Source: Porticoccus sp905181945 (GTDB lineage Bacteria; Pseudomonadota; Gammaproteobacteria; Pseudomonadales; Porticoccaceae). From it: a DNA stretch of 64,000 nucleotides. Shown one piece after another: positions 1-8,269 of the stretch. The DNA lies in NCBI RefSeq assembly GCF_047729555.1, contig NZ_CP159825.1, positions 310,001 to 374,000 on the forward strand, read 5' to 3'. The translations under genes and the position numbers were made by a program. The notes below the pieces were generated by a model. It was not told where the DNA came from. It did no database searches and saw only the letters and a program-made list of their open reading frames with translations. Position 1 is the stretch's first letter. Every line of letters starts with the position of its first letter.

Positions 1-749
1 GCTGGGTCCCTCAGATGGCTACTAGTGATGCTGTTTTTCGTGGTATTAAGCAAAGGCAAGGTGTCACCTTTTCAGCATTAACCCCAAATCTACAAGGGTT
101 TAATCGTGCTATGGCAGTTAATGTTGGAGAAGTTGCTATTTTTACGACAGTCTCCGAATCTTTTAGTCAAAAAAATATCAACTGCTCTGTTGATCAGAGT
201 TTGAAACGTTTTACGCCTGTTCTCAAGGCTGCTGCAGATAAAGATATACCTGTGCGGGCTTATATTTCTTGTGTGGCGGGCTGCCCTTACGAGGGAAACA
301 TAGATCCAACTAAAGTCGCTGAGCTAGCTGCTAGACTCAGCGAGATGGGATGTTACGAGGTCTCACTGGGCGATACAATAGGTGTTGGTACACCAGGCAA
401 CATCTCTCGAATGATTGAAAAAGTAGCGGAAAAAATTTCTATCCAGAATATTGCTGTGCATCTGCATGATACTTACGGCCAAGCACTAGCAAATATTTAT
501 GCTTCTTTGTTGATGGGCGTCTCTGTCATTGATAGCTCTATAGCCGGCTTAGGTGGCTGTCCTTATGTAAAAAATTCTCAAGGTTCGACTGCTTCAGGGA
601 ATGTTGCCACTGAAGATCTGATCTATATGCTTAATGGGCTAAATATCCAGCATGGCATAAATTTAGAAAAAATTGTTGAAGCCGGCCGCTTTATTTCCAA
701 AGAGCTTGAAAGAAGCAATGGATCAAAAATTTCTATAGCATTAACTTGA
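1..749 (+). CDS. mvaB: Hydroxymethylglutaryl-CoA lyase, 3' part (5' end outside window)
   Basis: The enzyme cleaves HMG-CoA to acetyl-CoA and acetoacetate, the last step of leucine catabolism. The reading frame is open to the window edge, with W-V-P-Q upstream of the first ATG at 15, as in family members, so the true start lies outside. A TIM-barrel lyase is recognisable from SLGDTIGVGTP, the metal-binding HLHDTYG motif and the active-site loop GLGGCPY, which holds the catalytic cysteine. The C-terminal GNVATED block is intact. Directly after GGCPY the family normally has about three residues before A-S/T-G-N; here there are eight (VKNSQGST), an apparent five-residue insertion beside the active site. 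Family assignment is firm; the consequence of the insertion is unknown. Confidence 0.93.
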   Translation, partial: WVPQMATSDAVFRGIKQRQGVTFSALTPNLQGFNRAMAVNVGEVAIFTTVSESFSQKNINCSVDQSLKRFTPVLKAAADKDIPVRAYISCVAGCPYEGNIDPTKVAELAARLSEMGCYEVSLGDTIGVGTPGNISRMIEKVAEKISIQNIAVHLHDTYGQALANIYASLLMGVSVIDSSIAGLGGCPYVKNSQGSTASGNVATEDLIYMLNGLNIQHGINLEKIVEAGRFISKELERSNGSKISIALT

Positions 750-824
750 TAATGGCATGCTTTTTATTGTATTTTGCAACCCCTTAACTACTGTTACTAA
801 CAAATGCTAATTTAGAGAGCCCCT

Positions 825-1649
825 ATGAACTCCTCTTCTGAGAATGAATCCACAGAAAAAAAATTACAAGATATTAAAGAAATCACCGTAAACGGAACTG
901 TGATTAGTCCTGCTGAGATAATTCAGGAGATGTCGCATCATTCGACGGATTCTCCGGAAGACATGATTAAAAAGTCATCTGAGGTCCTGATTACACAGTT
1001 GCTACTTGTCCAAAAAGCCCAAGAGCTCGGATTGAATAAGCGTCTTCCAAAAGATAGCGACATACCTGTCGAAGAAACTATAATTGGCAGGCTTATTGAG
1101 AAGGAAATAGCAAAGTCAGATGAAGTTTCTGAAGAGGAATGTGAGAAGTACTATGATGAACATAAAGTTGAATTTTTCACCCAAGAGATGCTGGAGTTAA
1201 AGCATATTTTGATAGGTGCTACTCCTGAGAAAAAAAATGAAAGATCTCAGGCAAAAAAATTAGCTGAATCATTAATATTAAAGTTAAAAGACTCTTTAGA
1301 TCAGTTTGATTTCTTGGTGGATGAGCATTCTAGCTGCCCTTCTAAGGAGACCGGCGGAACGTTAGGTAGAATTGGGCGAGGTCAAACTCCTCCAGAATTT
1401 GAAAAAATAGTTTTTGCTCTTAGAGAAGGCTTAGCCGACAAGCCTGTTAAGTCTAATTTCGGCTTTCATGTAGTTTACATTGATAAAAAAATACCAGCGA
1501 AACAGTTAGATTATGATCAGGTTAAAAGTGATATCGCTGATATGTTGATAGAAATTGGCCACCGCATAGAAATTTCTAAATATATTCATCAGCTAATTGA
1601 TGCGGCAGACATTCAGGGTGTTGATTTTAAAATCGGTCGTCCGGCATAA
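825..1649 (+). CDS. Parvulin-type (PpiC/NifM-like) peptidyl-prolyl cis-trans isomerase
   Basis: A 274-residue protein with a PpiC rotamase domain at about residues 120-220. It contains ELKHILIG, the GGTLGRIGRGQ turn, the PPEFEKIVFALREG helix and the closing FGFHVVYI strand, all typical of parvulins. The N-terminal 110 residues are mostly helical and polar, resembling the SurA/NifM-type chaperone arm. There is no signal peptide or membrane segment, so it is predicted to be cytoplasmic, unlike SurA or PpiD. Start ATG 825 follows a weak purine stretch (TTTAGAGAGCCCC). It lies alone between mvaB and a convergent membrane protein. NifM is one relative, but no nif genes are seen, so a generic folding role is the safe call. 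Confidence 0.8.
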   Translation: MNSSSENESTEKKLQDIKEITVNGTVISPAEIIQEMSHHSTDSPEDMIKKSSEVLITQLLLVQKAQELGLNKRLPKDSDIPVEETIIGRLIEKEIAKSDEVSEEECEKYYDEHKVEFFTQEMLELKHILIGATPEKKNERSQAKKLAESLILKLKDSLDQFDFLVDEHSSCPSKETGGTLGRIGRGQTPPEFEKIVFALREGLADKPVKSNFGFHVVYIDKKIPAKQLDYDQVKSDIADMLIEIGHRIEISKYIHQLIDAADIQGVDFKIGRPA

Positions 1650-1705
1650 AGTAAACTAACATTTTCTTGTGCAGTCCTTAGCCCATGTCTTGGCTGCAAG
1701 TATCT

Positions 1706-2932
1706 CTACATATCACGGCCTAGAATAGCAATCTGCTGTGAGATTAATTCTTTGCTGTCCTCATTTAACTCTTCAACTCTAAATAGTATGCTTTTTTCGC
1801 TGGGAGGATATAAGGATATATCTTGGAGTGACCCATGTGATTTAGTTGGTGCATCTAGAAGTATTTCACCATCAACCGCTTGTTCTAGCATTAACTGAAG
1901 TGAATTCAAGTGCGCCTCACAATGCGATTCATTAAGGATCTGAGATCTGGAGTATTTTTGTGTGTCATTTGATATTACGCTAGCTAGCTCTAACTTTATC
2001 CCTTGTGTGTCGAGTAATTTTTTACTTAAGTCATGAATTGCAGTGGCGCAGTATAAAGCCCTAAGAGGGTGATCATCATATTCCGACTTTCCTTTGAATT
2101 GCAGGTATATGCTGCGCTGTCCTGCGCTTAGTCTGGTCGCTCCATAAATTTCCGCAGCATCGTTAACCAGAACATCAAACTGAGACATAACAGATTCAAG
2201 ATGTTCTGGATTTACTCTTGTTTTTAAGATAGTTAAATTTTTACAGTCAATAGCCAAAAGCGCATAATCCTCTACTTTTTGTTCGGCATAGGGCTGTTGA
2301 TTTTCTTTTCTAGTTGCTATTAGAGGTTTTAGCCGGTGCTCGAGTGCACTCAACTCATCCATAGTCTCTTTATTATCCCCAGGCAGCTGTTGAATAAGAT
2401 GATTGAGCCTAAATGAAAGAATTTTCCCTATTTTGGCTGATAAATATATTAGTATAAAAAATATGCTAGCAAATAAAAAAGCGATTGCGAAGCGCAAAGT
2501 TTGAAAATATGCCGCAAAAAATTCTTGGTCGAATCGGACTAGAGCATAGCCTGCAGTAGCATTCTCTATAGTTATGGCGCTGGTGTAAGTATGGGTTGCA
2601 TTACTTGCCAGGGAAGTCCTGTTGGCGGATTTCGTAGCTTTTACCAGAAGTCTTCTAGATGCGTCATGCACCGCAACATACTGAATACCTTCAATGGTTA
2701 GCATGTCGTCTACTTCTATCTGGAGGCTCAGTTTATCTTGGTTGATGATTGAATTTCGAGACACTTTAGCTAGTTGTGATGACAGAGCCTGCCCTAGATA
2801 ATTTTCTTGCTCATCAGCTATTGAGTCTAACTCTACACTTAATATTATTGCGCTTAGACTCGCAAAAGTTAAAGAGAATATTATGGTAAACGTAGGCAAC
2901 AATTTTGCATAAGATTTTTTGTTCTTGCCCAT
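1706..2932 (-). CDS. SMP/AhpA (YtjB)-like inner-membrane protein with a degenerate C-terminal domain
   Basis: A 408-residue protein transcribed divergently from serB. One hydrophobic segment lies at about residues 11-33 and a second at about 146-165, enclosing a periplasmic loop of roughly 110 residues. This is the layout of the SMP/YtjB (AhpA) family that adjoins serB in many gammaproteobacteria. The cytoplasmic part from about residue 220 to 400 is much longer than E. coli YtjB. It has an alpha/beta pattern (DYALLAIDCKNL, then SAGQRSIYLQFKG) that faintly recalls class III nucleotide cyclase or GGDEF-like folds, but no catalytic motif is visible. Function is unknown. The SMP-family call rests on topology and position; the C-terminal comparison is tentative. 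Confidence 0.6.
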   Translation of the reverse strand: MGKNKKSYAKLLPTFTIIFSLTFASLSAIILSVELDSIADEQENYLGQALSSQLAKVSRNSIINQDKLSLQIEVDDMLTIEGIQYVAVHDASRRLLVKATKSANRTSLASNATHTYTSAITIENATAGYALVRFDQEFFAAYFQTLRFAIAFLFASIFFILIYLSAKIGKILSFRLNHLIQQLPGDNKETMDELSALEHRLKPLIATRKENQQPYAEQKVEDYALLAIDCKNLTILKTRVNPEHLESVMSQFDVLVNDAAEIYGATRLSAGQRSIYLQFKGKSEYDDHPLRALYCATAIHDLSKKLLDTQGIKLELASVISNDTQKYSRSQILNESHCEAHLNSLQLMLEQAVDGEILLDAPTKSHGSLQDISLYPPSEKSILFRVEELNEDSKELISQQIAILGRDM

Positions 2933-3056
2933 TCTTAATTATTCCCATAAGGTTTATCAGATTAGACTCATTCTATCTTATCGGTCGTCCTTCTATAATA
3001 CCCAATATAGAGGGCGGCAGTATTATTAGCTTGTATTTTTTATATTGGAATCAATT

Positions 3057-4277
3057 GTGAGAGAAATTTTACTTATTAACATATCGGGCGATGATAAGCC
3101 TGGGGTAACACAAGCTGTGTCAGAGGCATTGATGGATCATCGGTGTGATATCTTGGATATTAGCCAGTCCGTCATACATGATAATCTAAATCTTGGATTA
3201 TTGGCGAGAATACCTTTAGGTCATCAGTTAGAAAAAATAAAGGATGAAATTTTTTCCTCCCTTAGCTTGATAGACATGAGGGTTCGTTTTCAGCTCATCG
3301 CTGATGAGGATTATTCAAACTGGGTTGATCAGCAAGGCAAGCCTCGCCATATTGTAACTTTGTTATCGCGAAAGGTTACAGCTGAGCATATCGCTCGTGT
3401 AACTGCTGTTACAGTTGAGCATGGCCTTAACATAGACAAAATTACTCGTCTCTCCGGGAGGATGTCCTTGGATCGAATGGAAAGCAGTAGCAGGTCTTGC
3501 GTGGAGTTCTCTTTACGTGGGGTGCCTTTAGATTTGGCTGTCCTTCGCTCCTCATTGCTTGAAATGTCCAGTGAAATGGATGTTGATATGGCTTACCAAG
3601 AAGAGAACATTTTTCGTCGCAATCGTCGTTTAGTTGTTTTTGACATGGACTCAACGCTGATTGATGCTGAGGTGATAGATGAGCTGGCAAAAGAAATAGG
3701 GGCTGGCGAACAAGTTGCTGAAATAACCGCAGCTGCCATGAGGGGCGAGCTGGATTTTAAGGAAAGTTTTAGCCGACGTCTGCGATTTTTAGAGGGCCTC
3801 AATGAATCGGTGCTAGAGAAAGTAGCTGAACGTTTACAGCTTACAGAGGGTGCCGAAGAGCTAATGGCTACACTTAGACTTTTAGGTTATAAGACAGCTA
3901 TTCTTTCGGGTGGATTTGACTACTTTGCCTGTCAAATTCAGAAAAGACTAGGGATTGATTATGTTTATGCAAATCAACTTGAAATAGTTGACGGTAAAGT
4001 GACTGGAAATATTACAGGAGAAGTCGTTGATGGCGCCAGGAAAGCCGAATTATTACGGAATATAGCCGCTGGTGAGAGGGTTAGCCTAGAGCAGGTTATA
4101 GCAGTAGGAGACGGAGCTAATGATCTACCTATGTTAAGTATTGCCGGCCTAGGAATTGCCTTTAGAGCCAAGCCTTTGGTGAAGGCAACTGCCAAGCAAT
4201 CTATATCTAAAGTTGGTTTGGATGGCATTCTTTATTTAATGGGCATTAGTGATAGGGATGTCTCGCGATGGGAATAA
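3057..4277 (+). CDS. serB: Phosphoserine phosphatase
   Basis: Dephosphorylates O-phosphoserine in the last step of serine biosynthesis. Two ACT-like domains occupy about residues 1-80 and 98-175, followed by a HAD-family phosphatase domain. Its motif I, DMDSTLID, starts near residue 196 and carries the nucleophile and acid/base aspartates. The later SGGFDYF (motif II) and GDGANDLPM (motif IV) are intact. The GTG start at 3057 gives an N-terminus M-R-E-I-L-L-I-N that matches pseudomonad SerB; an in-frame TTG at 3045 would add four residues. About 406 residues, a normal length for the double-ACT form. Monocistronic, convergent with epmB. Confidence 0.95.
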   Translation: MREILLINISGDDKPGVTQAVSEALMDHRCDILDISQSVIHDNLNLGLLARIPLGHQLEKIKDEIFSSLSLIDMRVRFQLIADEDYSNWVDQQGKPRHIVTLLSRKVTAEHIARVTAVTVEHGLNIDKITRLSGRMSLDRMESSSRSCVEFSLRGVPLDLAVLRSSLLEMSSEMDVDMAYQEENIFRRNRRLVVFDMDSTLIDAEVIDELAKEIGAGEQVAEITAAAMRGELDFKESFSRRLRFLEGLNESVLEKVAERLQLTEGAEELMATLRLLGYKTAILSGGFDYFACQIQKRLGIDYVYANQLEIVDGKVTGNITGEVVDGARKAELLRNIAAGERVSLEQVIAVGDGANDLPMLSIAGLGIAFRAKPLVKATAKQSISKVGLDGILYLMGISDRDVSRWE

Positions 4278-4290
4278 CATCCTGACGGAC

Positions 4291-4315
4291 AAAAAACTAA
4301 AGCAGAGGAGCTTTA
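4291..4315 (-). terminator. Rho-independent terminator of epmB
   Basis: Read on the minus strand, TAAAGC and GCTTTA form a perfect 6-bp stem around a 6-nt loop, followed after one base by six T. The stem overlaps the epmB stop codon. It lies between convergent serB and epmB; on the plus strand it lacks a T run, so it should act mainly for epmB. Confidence 0.5.
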
Positions 4316-5316
4316 CTTGGCATGCCGGGAATCTCTCGCACTAGTTTTGGGACTAAATATCCAGGTAGTCTCGACGTAAGCTTAAGAATTAGGGCTTTGG
4401 CCGTCGCGTCGTTTACTTCAAAATGGGCCGCACCTTTTACCTTGTCCAGTTGATGTAGATAGTAAGGCAAGACTTTCATTTGGAAAAGCCGTTCACTCAG
4501 CTCTTGAAGCACTTCAATTGAATCATTAATTCCTGCAAGCAGCACTGTTTGATTGAGAAGTATTACTCCTGCTTGAGAAAGACGGTTAAGAGCAGCAGCT
4601 ACAGAGACATCTAGCTCTTTAGGGTGATTGCTGTGAATGACCAGTGAGGTCAATAGGCGACTTGATGTTAGCCACTCTATACAGTCATCTGTTATTCGGT
4701 CTGGAATAACGATAGGGAGCCTTGTGTGCACCCTTAGTCTTTGAATGTGTGGTATTTTGGAAATCTCATTAGTTAGCCAGCGTAACTGTTTGTCGCTAGC
4801 CGCAAGAGGGTCGCCTCCGCTAAAGATAACCTCAGTTATTGAAGTATTATTGCGAATGTAAGCTAGCGCTTGCTCCCACTCACCTCGGCCTGGCTTATTT
4901 TCCTGATAAGGGAAGCTACGTCGAAAGCAATAACGACAATTAATCGCACAATTAGTACTAACAACTAATAATACGCGGCCTGGATATTTGTGTATCAATC
5001 CAGGGACTAAGTTTGCTTCTGTTTCCTCTAATGGATCTGTTGTATATCCGGGTATCGCATACATTTCTTCTTTTGATGGGAGAATTTGCTTTAATAATGG
5101 ATCGTTAGGGTCGCCTTTTGTAATACGTTTCAGGTATGCTTTCGGCGCTCTCAATGAAAAATCATTGCTAGCCTCTGTGGCCCCGCCCAACAGGCTGTCT
5201 ATTATTTTTTGATCGAACTCAAGCCACTCGAGTAGTTTTTTTGGATCTCGAATACTTTCAGCGAGCTGCTCTTGCCAGGTAAGACTATCTACAGATGCAA
5301 TAGAACGGGTTATCAT
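4297..5316 (-). CDS. epmB: EF-P (R)-beta-lysylation enzyme, lysine 2,3-aminomutase
   Basis: A radical SAM, PLP-dependent aminomutase that converts L-alpha-lysine to (R)-beta-lysine, used by EpmA to modify EF-P. The 339-residue protein has the cluster-binding motif CAINCRYC (Cys123, 127 and 130). SGGDPLA follows, a typical SAM-contact loop. The short length, lacking the long C-terminal region of clostridial aminomutases, fits the EpmB/YjeK branch. It is divergent from efp with only about 53 bp between starts, so promoters for both must lie in that gap. epmA follows on the other side of efp. The assignment is strongly supported by both sequence and context. Confidence 0.95.
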   Translation of the reverse strand: MITRSIASVDSLTWQEQLAESIRDPKKLLEWLEFDQKIIDSLLGGATEASNDFSLRAPKAYLKRITKGDPNDPLLKQILPSKEEMYAIPGYTTDPLEETEANLVPGLIHKYPGRVLLVVSTNCAINCRYCFRRSFPYQENKPGRGEWEQALAYIRNNTSITEVIFSGGDPLAASDKQLRWLTNEISKIPHIQRLRVHTRLPIVIPDRITDDCIEWLTSSRLLTSLVIHSNHPKELDVSVAAALNRLSQAGVILLNQTVLLAGINDSIEVLQELSERLFQMKVLPYYLHQLDKVKGAAHFEVNDATAKALILKLTSRLPGYLVPKLVREIPGMPSKAPLL

Positions 5317-5369
5317 AGCGGTCTCTTATATATGTGCTTTAAAATAATTTATTGAATATTGAGGTAACA

Positions 5370-5933
5370 ATGGCTAACTATTCTACCAATGAATTTCGTT
5401 CCGGTCTGAAAGTAATTATGGATGGCGATCCCTGCAGTATCCTAGAAAATGAACTTGTCAAACCTGGCAAAGGTCAGGCTTTTAGTCGCGTTCGTTTGCG
5501 TAATCTTAAAACAGGACGCGTCTGGGACAAAACTTTTAAATCTGGAGAATCCCTTGAGGGCGCTGATGTAGCAGAGACGGATATGCAGTATCTCTATAAC
5601 GATGGAGAGCACTGGCACTTTATGGAGCCTGACACTTTCGAGCAGCACCAGGCTGATAAAAACGTTGTTGGTGATTCGGCGTTCTGGCTTAGAGAGCAAG
5701 ATACTGTGATGGTAACATTACACAACGGAGCCCCTTTGGTAGTTACACCGGCTAATCATGTGGAGCTGGAAATTACAGATACTGACCCAGGCCTAAAAGG
5801 TGATACTGCTCAGGGAGGCACTAAGCCGGCCACCCTAAGTACTGGTGCAACAGTTAAAGTGCCGCTTTTTTTAAATATTGGCGAGATAATTAAGGTTGAT
5901 ACCCGTACTGGAGAATATATAAGTCGGGCCTAA
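5370..5933 (+). CDS. efp: Translation elongation factor P
   Basis: EF-P enters stalled ribosomes and promotes peptide bond formation at polyproline stretches. It is 187 residues long, with a KOW-like N-terminal domain and two OB domains. The loop around residues 32-35 reads P-G-K-G, placing the modifiable lysine at position 34 as in E. coli EF-P. That fits the neighbouring EpmA/EpmB enzymes. The C-terminal block GEYISRA is standard. ATG 5370 is preceded by GAGGT with 4-nt spacing; an in-frame TTG at 5352 would add six residues not seen in the family. Transcribed towards epmA, only about 30 bp away, so probably co-expressed with it. Confidence 0.97.
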   Translation: MANYSTNEFRSGLKVIMDGDPCSILENELVKPGKGQAFSRVRLRNLKTGRVWDKTFKSGESLEGADVAETDMQYLYNDGEHWHFMEPDTFEQHQADKNVVGDSAFWLREQDTVMVTLHNGAPLVVTPANHVELEITDTDPGLKGDTAQGGTKPATLSTGATVKVPLFLNIGEIIKVDTRTGEYISRA

Positions 5934-5963
5934 CTACCAGGCAAGGCAAAAATTTTACTGACT

Positions 5964-6926
5964 ATGAGCAATTGGAGACCAACAGCTACGATCGAGACCC
6001 TAAAGTTTCGATCGGAGTTATTTTTTGTGATTCGCAACTTCTTTAAGGACAGAAAAGTTTTGGAGGTGGATGTTCCTCTAATAGGACAAACTGGGGTAAC
6101 TGATCTGCATGTCGACTGTATTGAGATCGATATGGCTGGAGAAAGAAAATATCTGCAGAGTTCGCCAGAATACTTTATGAAGAGATTGCTTGCGTCTGGT
6201 TCTGGCTCCATTTACTCATTAGGTAAAGCTTTTCGTGCAGAGGAGATTGGACGCTACCATCAGCCAGAATTTACCCTTCTTGAATGGTATCGTCTTGGGT
6301 TTGATGAGCATCAGTTGATGAGTGAATTTGCAACGCTTATTAAGAATTTAGGTCTAGATTGTAAGCATCAAATTCTAAAATATGCAGATATTTTTGAGCA
6401 GGTAATTGGTTTGAATCCGCATAAAGCAACTCTTGTTGAGTTGCAAAAGATAGCCTCAATTGCATCCAATAGAGATTTTTTTGGAGACAATCGTAGTGAC
6501 TGCCTTAATTTAATATTTAGTTTTTCTGTTGAACCAAACCTTCCAGATAGCTTGATTTTTATTCATGATTATCCAGAATGTCAATCTGCGTTAGCTCGAT
6601 TGAAAGAAGACTCTCAAGGCAATGTGGTAGCCAGACGGTTTGAGGTCTATTTGAATCGTGTAGAGCTGGCTAATGGATATGTGGAGCTTAATGACCCAGA
6701 CGAACAGAGAGGCCGGTTTGCTGCTGATGCATCTCTCCGTGAAACTGCAGGTAAGAAAATCATGCCTGCAGATGATAATCTTCTGGATGCTGTAGAATTT
6801 GGACTACCTTTTTGCTCGGGGGTGGCAATGGGGGTGGATAGGTTACTGATGCAGTTGTTAGGTATGGATCAAATTTCTCAGGTGATGCCATTTGCCTGTA
6901 TCTCAGATGATATCAGCCATGAGTAG
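5964..6926 (+). CDS. epmA: EF-P--(R)-beta-lysine ligase
   Basis: A LysRS-like class II ligase without an anticodon-binding domain that attaches beta-lysine to Lys34 of EF-P. The 320-residue length matches EpmA/GenX/PoxA. Class II motif 2 is visible as FRAEEIGRYHQPEFTLLEWYR. Motif 3 appears near the C-terminus as GVAMGVDRLLM. ATG 5964 is about 30 bp after efp. The 3' end overlaps the likely miaA start by 8 bp, so the two are probably cotranscribed. In E. coli a long block of genes separates epmA from miaA; here they are joined directly. Confidence 0.95.
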   Translation: MSNWRPTATIETLKFRSELFFVIRNFFKDRKVLEVDVPLIGQTGVTDLHVDCIEIDMAGERKYLQSSPEYFMKRLLASGSGSIYSLGKAFRAEEIGRYHQPEFTLLEWYRLGFDEHQLMSEFATLIKNLGLDCKHQILKYADIFEQVIGLNPHKATLVELQKIASIASNRDFFGDNRSDCLNLIFSFSVEPNLPDSLIFIHDYPECQSALARLKEDSQGNVVARRFEVYLNRVELANGYVELNDPDEQRGRFAADASLRETAGKKIMPADDNLLDAVEFGLPFCSGVAMGVDRLLMQLLGMDQISQVMPFACISDDISHE

Positions 6927-7944
6927 CTCGCTTAATGATTCTCTCCCTCCTGCTATTTTTCTTATGGGGCCAACGGCTTCAGGAAAAACAGATTTAGCGG
7001 TAGCACTTCGAAATCACCTACCTGTTGAACTGATTAGTGTTGATTCGTCACAAGTCTACAGGGGAATGGATATCGGCTCGGCAAAACCAACCCGAGAATT
7101 GCTAGAACAGGTTCCCCATCGATTAATCAATATTCGAGATCCCTCTGAAGCCTATTCTGCGGCCGATTTTGCACAAGATGCTCGAAAAGAAATGGAAGAT
7201 ATCACTAGACAAGGCGGGATCCCGTTATTGGTAGGCGGAACAATGCTTTATTTTAAAGCGCTTCTTGATGGTCTGGCAGATAACCCGCCATCTGACCTTA
7301 AAATACGCAAAAAAATTGAAGCTGATGCGAGAGAAAAAGGGTGGCCTTATTTGCATGCTCAGCTTGCAGAGATTGATCCAGAGTCTGCTGGAGCGCTGCA
7401 TCCTAATCATTCTCAACGTATACAGCGGGCATTAGAAGTTTTTCAGATAACAGGTAAGCCCTTGTCCCTCATAAAGCGAAATCAGCAAGAGAAGGGAAGC
7501 TTAATTGAGTCTATCTTAAATGATTACAAGCTTGTGCAGATCGCACTAATGCCGTTGGATCGACTATATTTAAATCAGTGTACTGAGCGGCGATTTAAAT
7601 TAATGCTTGATGCAGACTTTGAGTCTGAGGTTCAGGTACTATATGAGCGAGGAGACCTACATCCAGATCTTTCTTCTCTGCGCGCTGTTGGATATAAGCA
7701 AATGTGGAGATATTTATCGGGAGATATTGGTTATGATGAGGTATACCGTCTAGGCATTATAGCGACAAGACAACTTGTTAAGCGTCAGTTGACTTGGTTG
7801 AAAAAATGGCCCCATTTACATCAAATCCACATTAATTATGCAGATGAAAAAAAAGTTTTTTCTGAAAAAGCATTAGCTGATTGCTTAAAAATTTTAAAAG
7901 ACTCATGTGTATACAGGAATGTTTTGCAGCAGTATTGTAGGTAG
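6919..7944 (+). CDS. miaA: tRNA dimethylallyltransferase
   Basis: Transfers a dimethylallyl group to A37 of tRNAs that read UNN codons. The P-loop GPTASGKTDLA is near the N-terminus. It is followed by ELISVDSSQVYRGMDIGSAKP and later by VGGTMLYFKALLDG and FQITGKPLS, all family hallmarks. ATG 6919 gives an N-terminus (MSSSLNDSLPPAIFLMGPT) close to that of pseudomonad MiaA; ATG 6907 and TTG 6892 are in-frame alternatives. About 341 residues. It overlaps epmA and is followed 54 bp later by hfq, the usual partner. amiB and mutL, commonly just upstream, are not here. Confidence 0.95.
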   Translation: MSSSLNDSLPPAIFLMGPTASGKTDLAVALRNHLPVELISVDSSQVYRGMDIGSAKPTRELLEQVPHRLINIRDPSEAYSAADFAQDARKEMEDITRQGGIPLLVGGTMLYFKALLDGLADNPPSDLKIRKKIEADAREKGWPYLHAQLAEIDPESAGALHPNHSQRIQRALEVFQITGKPLSLIKRNQQEKGSLIESILNDYKLVQIALMPLDRLYLNQCTERRFKLMLDADFESEVQVLYERGDLHPDLSSLRAVGYKQMWRYLSGDIGYDEVYRLGIIATRQLVKRQLTWLKKWPHLHQIHINYADEKKVFSEKALADCLKILKDSCVYRNVLQQYCR

Positions 7945-7998
7945 AACGACCAGCCACTAGTGTTGTATGCCAATAAGCATTGGAATAGAGGAGTTTTA

Positions 7999-8244
7999 AT
8001 GTCAAAAAGAAATAATCTTCAGGACCCTTTCTTAAATATTTTACGCAAAGAGGGCATACCGGTCTCTGTTTTTCTTATAAGCGGAACTAAACTACAAGGG
8101 CAGATAGAATCCTTTGATCAATTTGTAGTATTGTTAAAAAACACAGTAAGTCAAATGGTGTATAAGCATGCCATTTCCACCATAGTCCCTTCCCGTAGCG
8201 TGCGGTTGCCAGAAATTGATATGAGTGATGAAAATGAAAATTAA
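7999..8244 (+). CDS. hfq: RNA chaperone Hfq
   Basis: A hexameric Sm-like protein that pairs small RNAs with mRNAs. The 81-residue protein carries the LQDPFLN start with Gln8 of the proximal face. It has the Sm1 segment (PVSVFLISGTKLQGQIESFDQF) and the Sm2 YKHAIST motif with the U-binding histidine. The C-terminal tail is short and acidic (DMSDENEN), as in Pseudomonas-type Hfq and unlike the long E. coli tail. ATG 7999 is preceded by AGAGGAG. Between miaA and hflX, as in most gammaproteobacteria. Confidence 0.97.
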   Translation: MSKRNNLQDPFLNILRKEGIPVSVFLISGTKLQGQIESFDQFVVLLKNTVSQMVYKHAISTIVPSRSVRLPEIDMSDENEN

Positions 8245-8269
8245 ACTATTGAGCTATAGGGAGTGCTAA

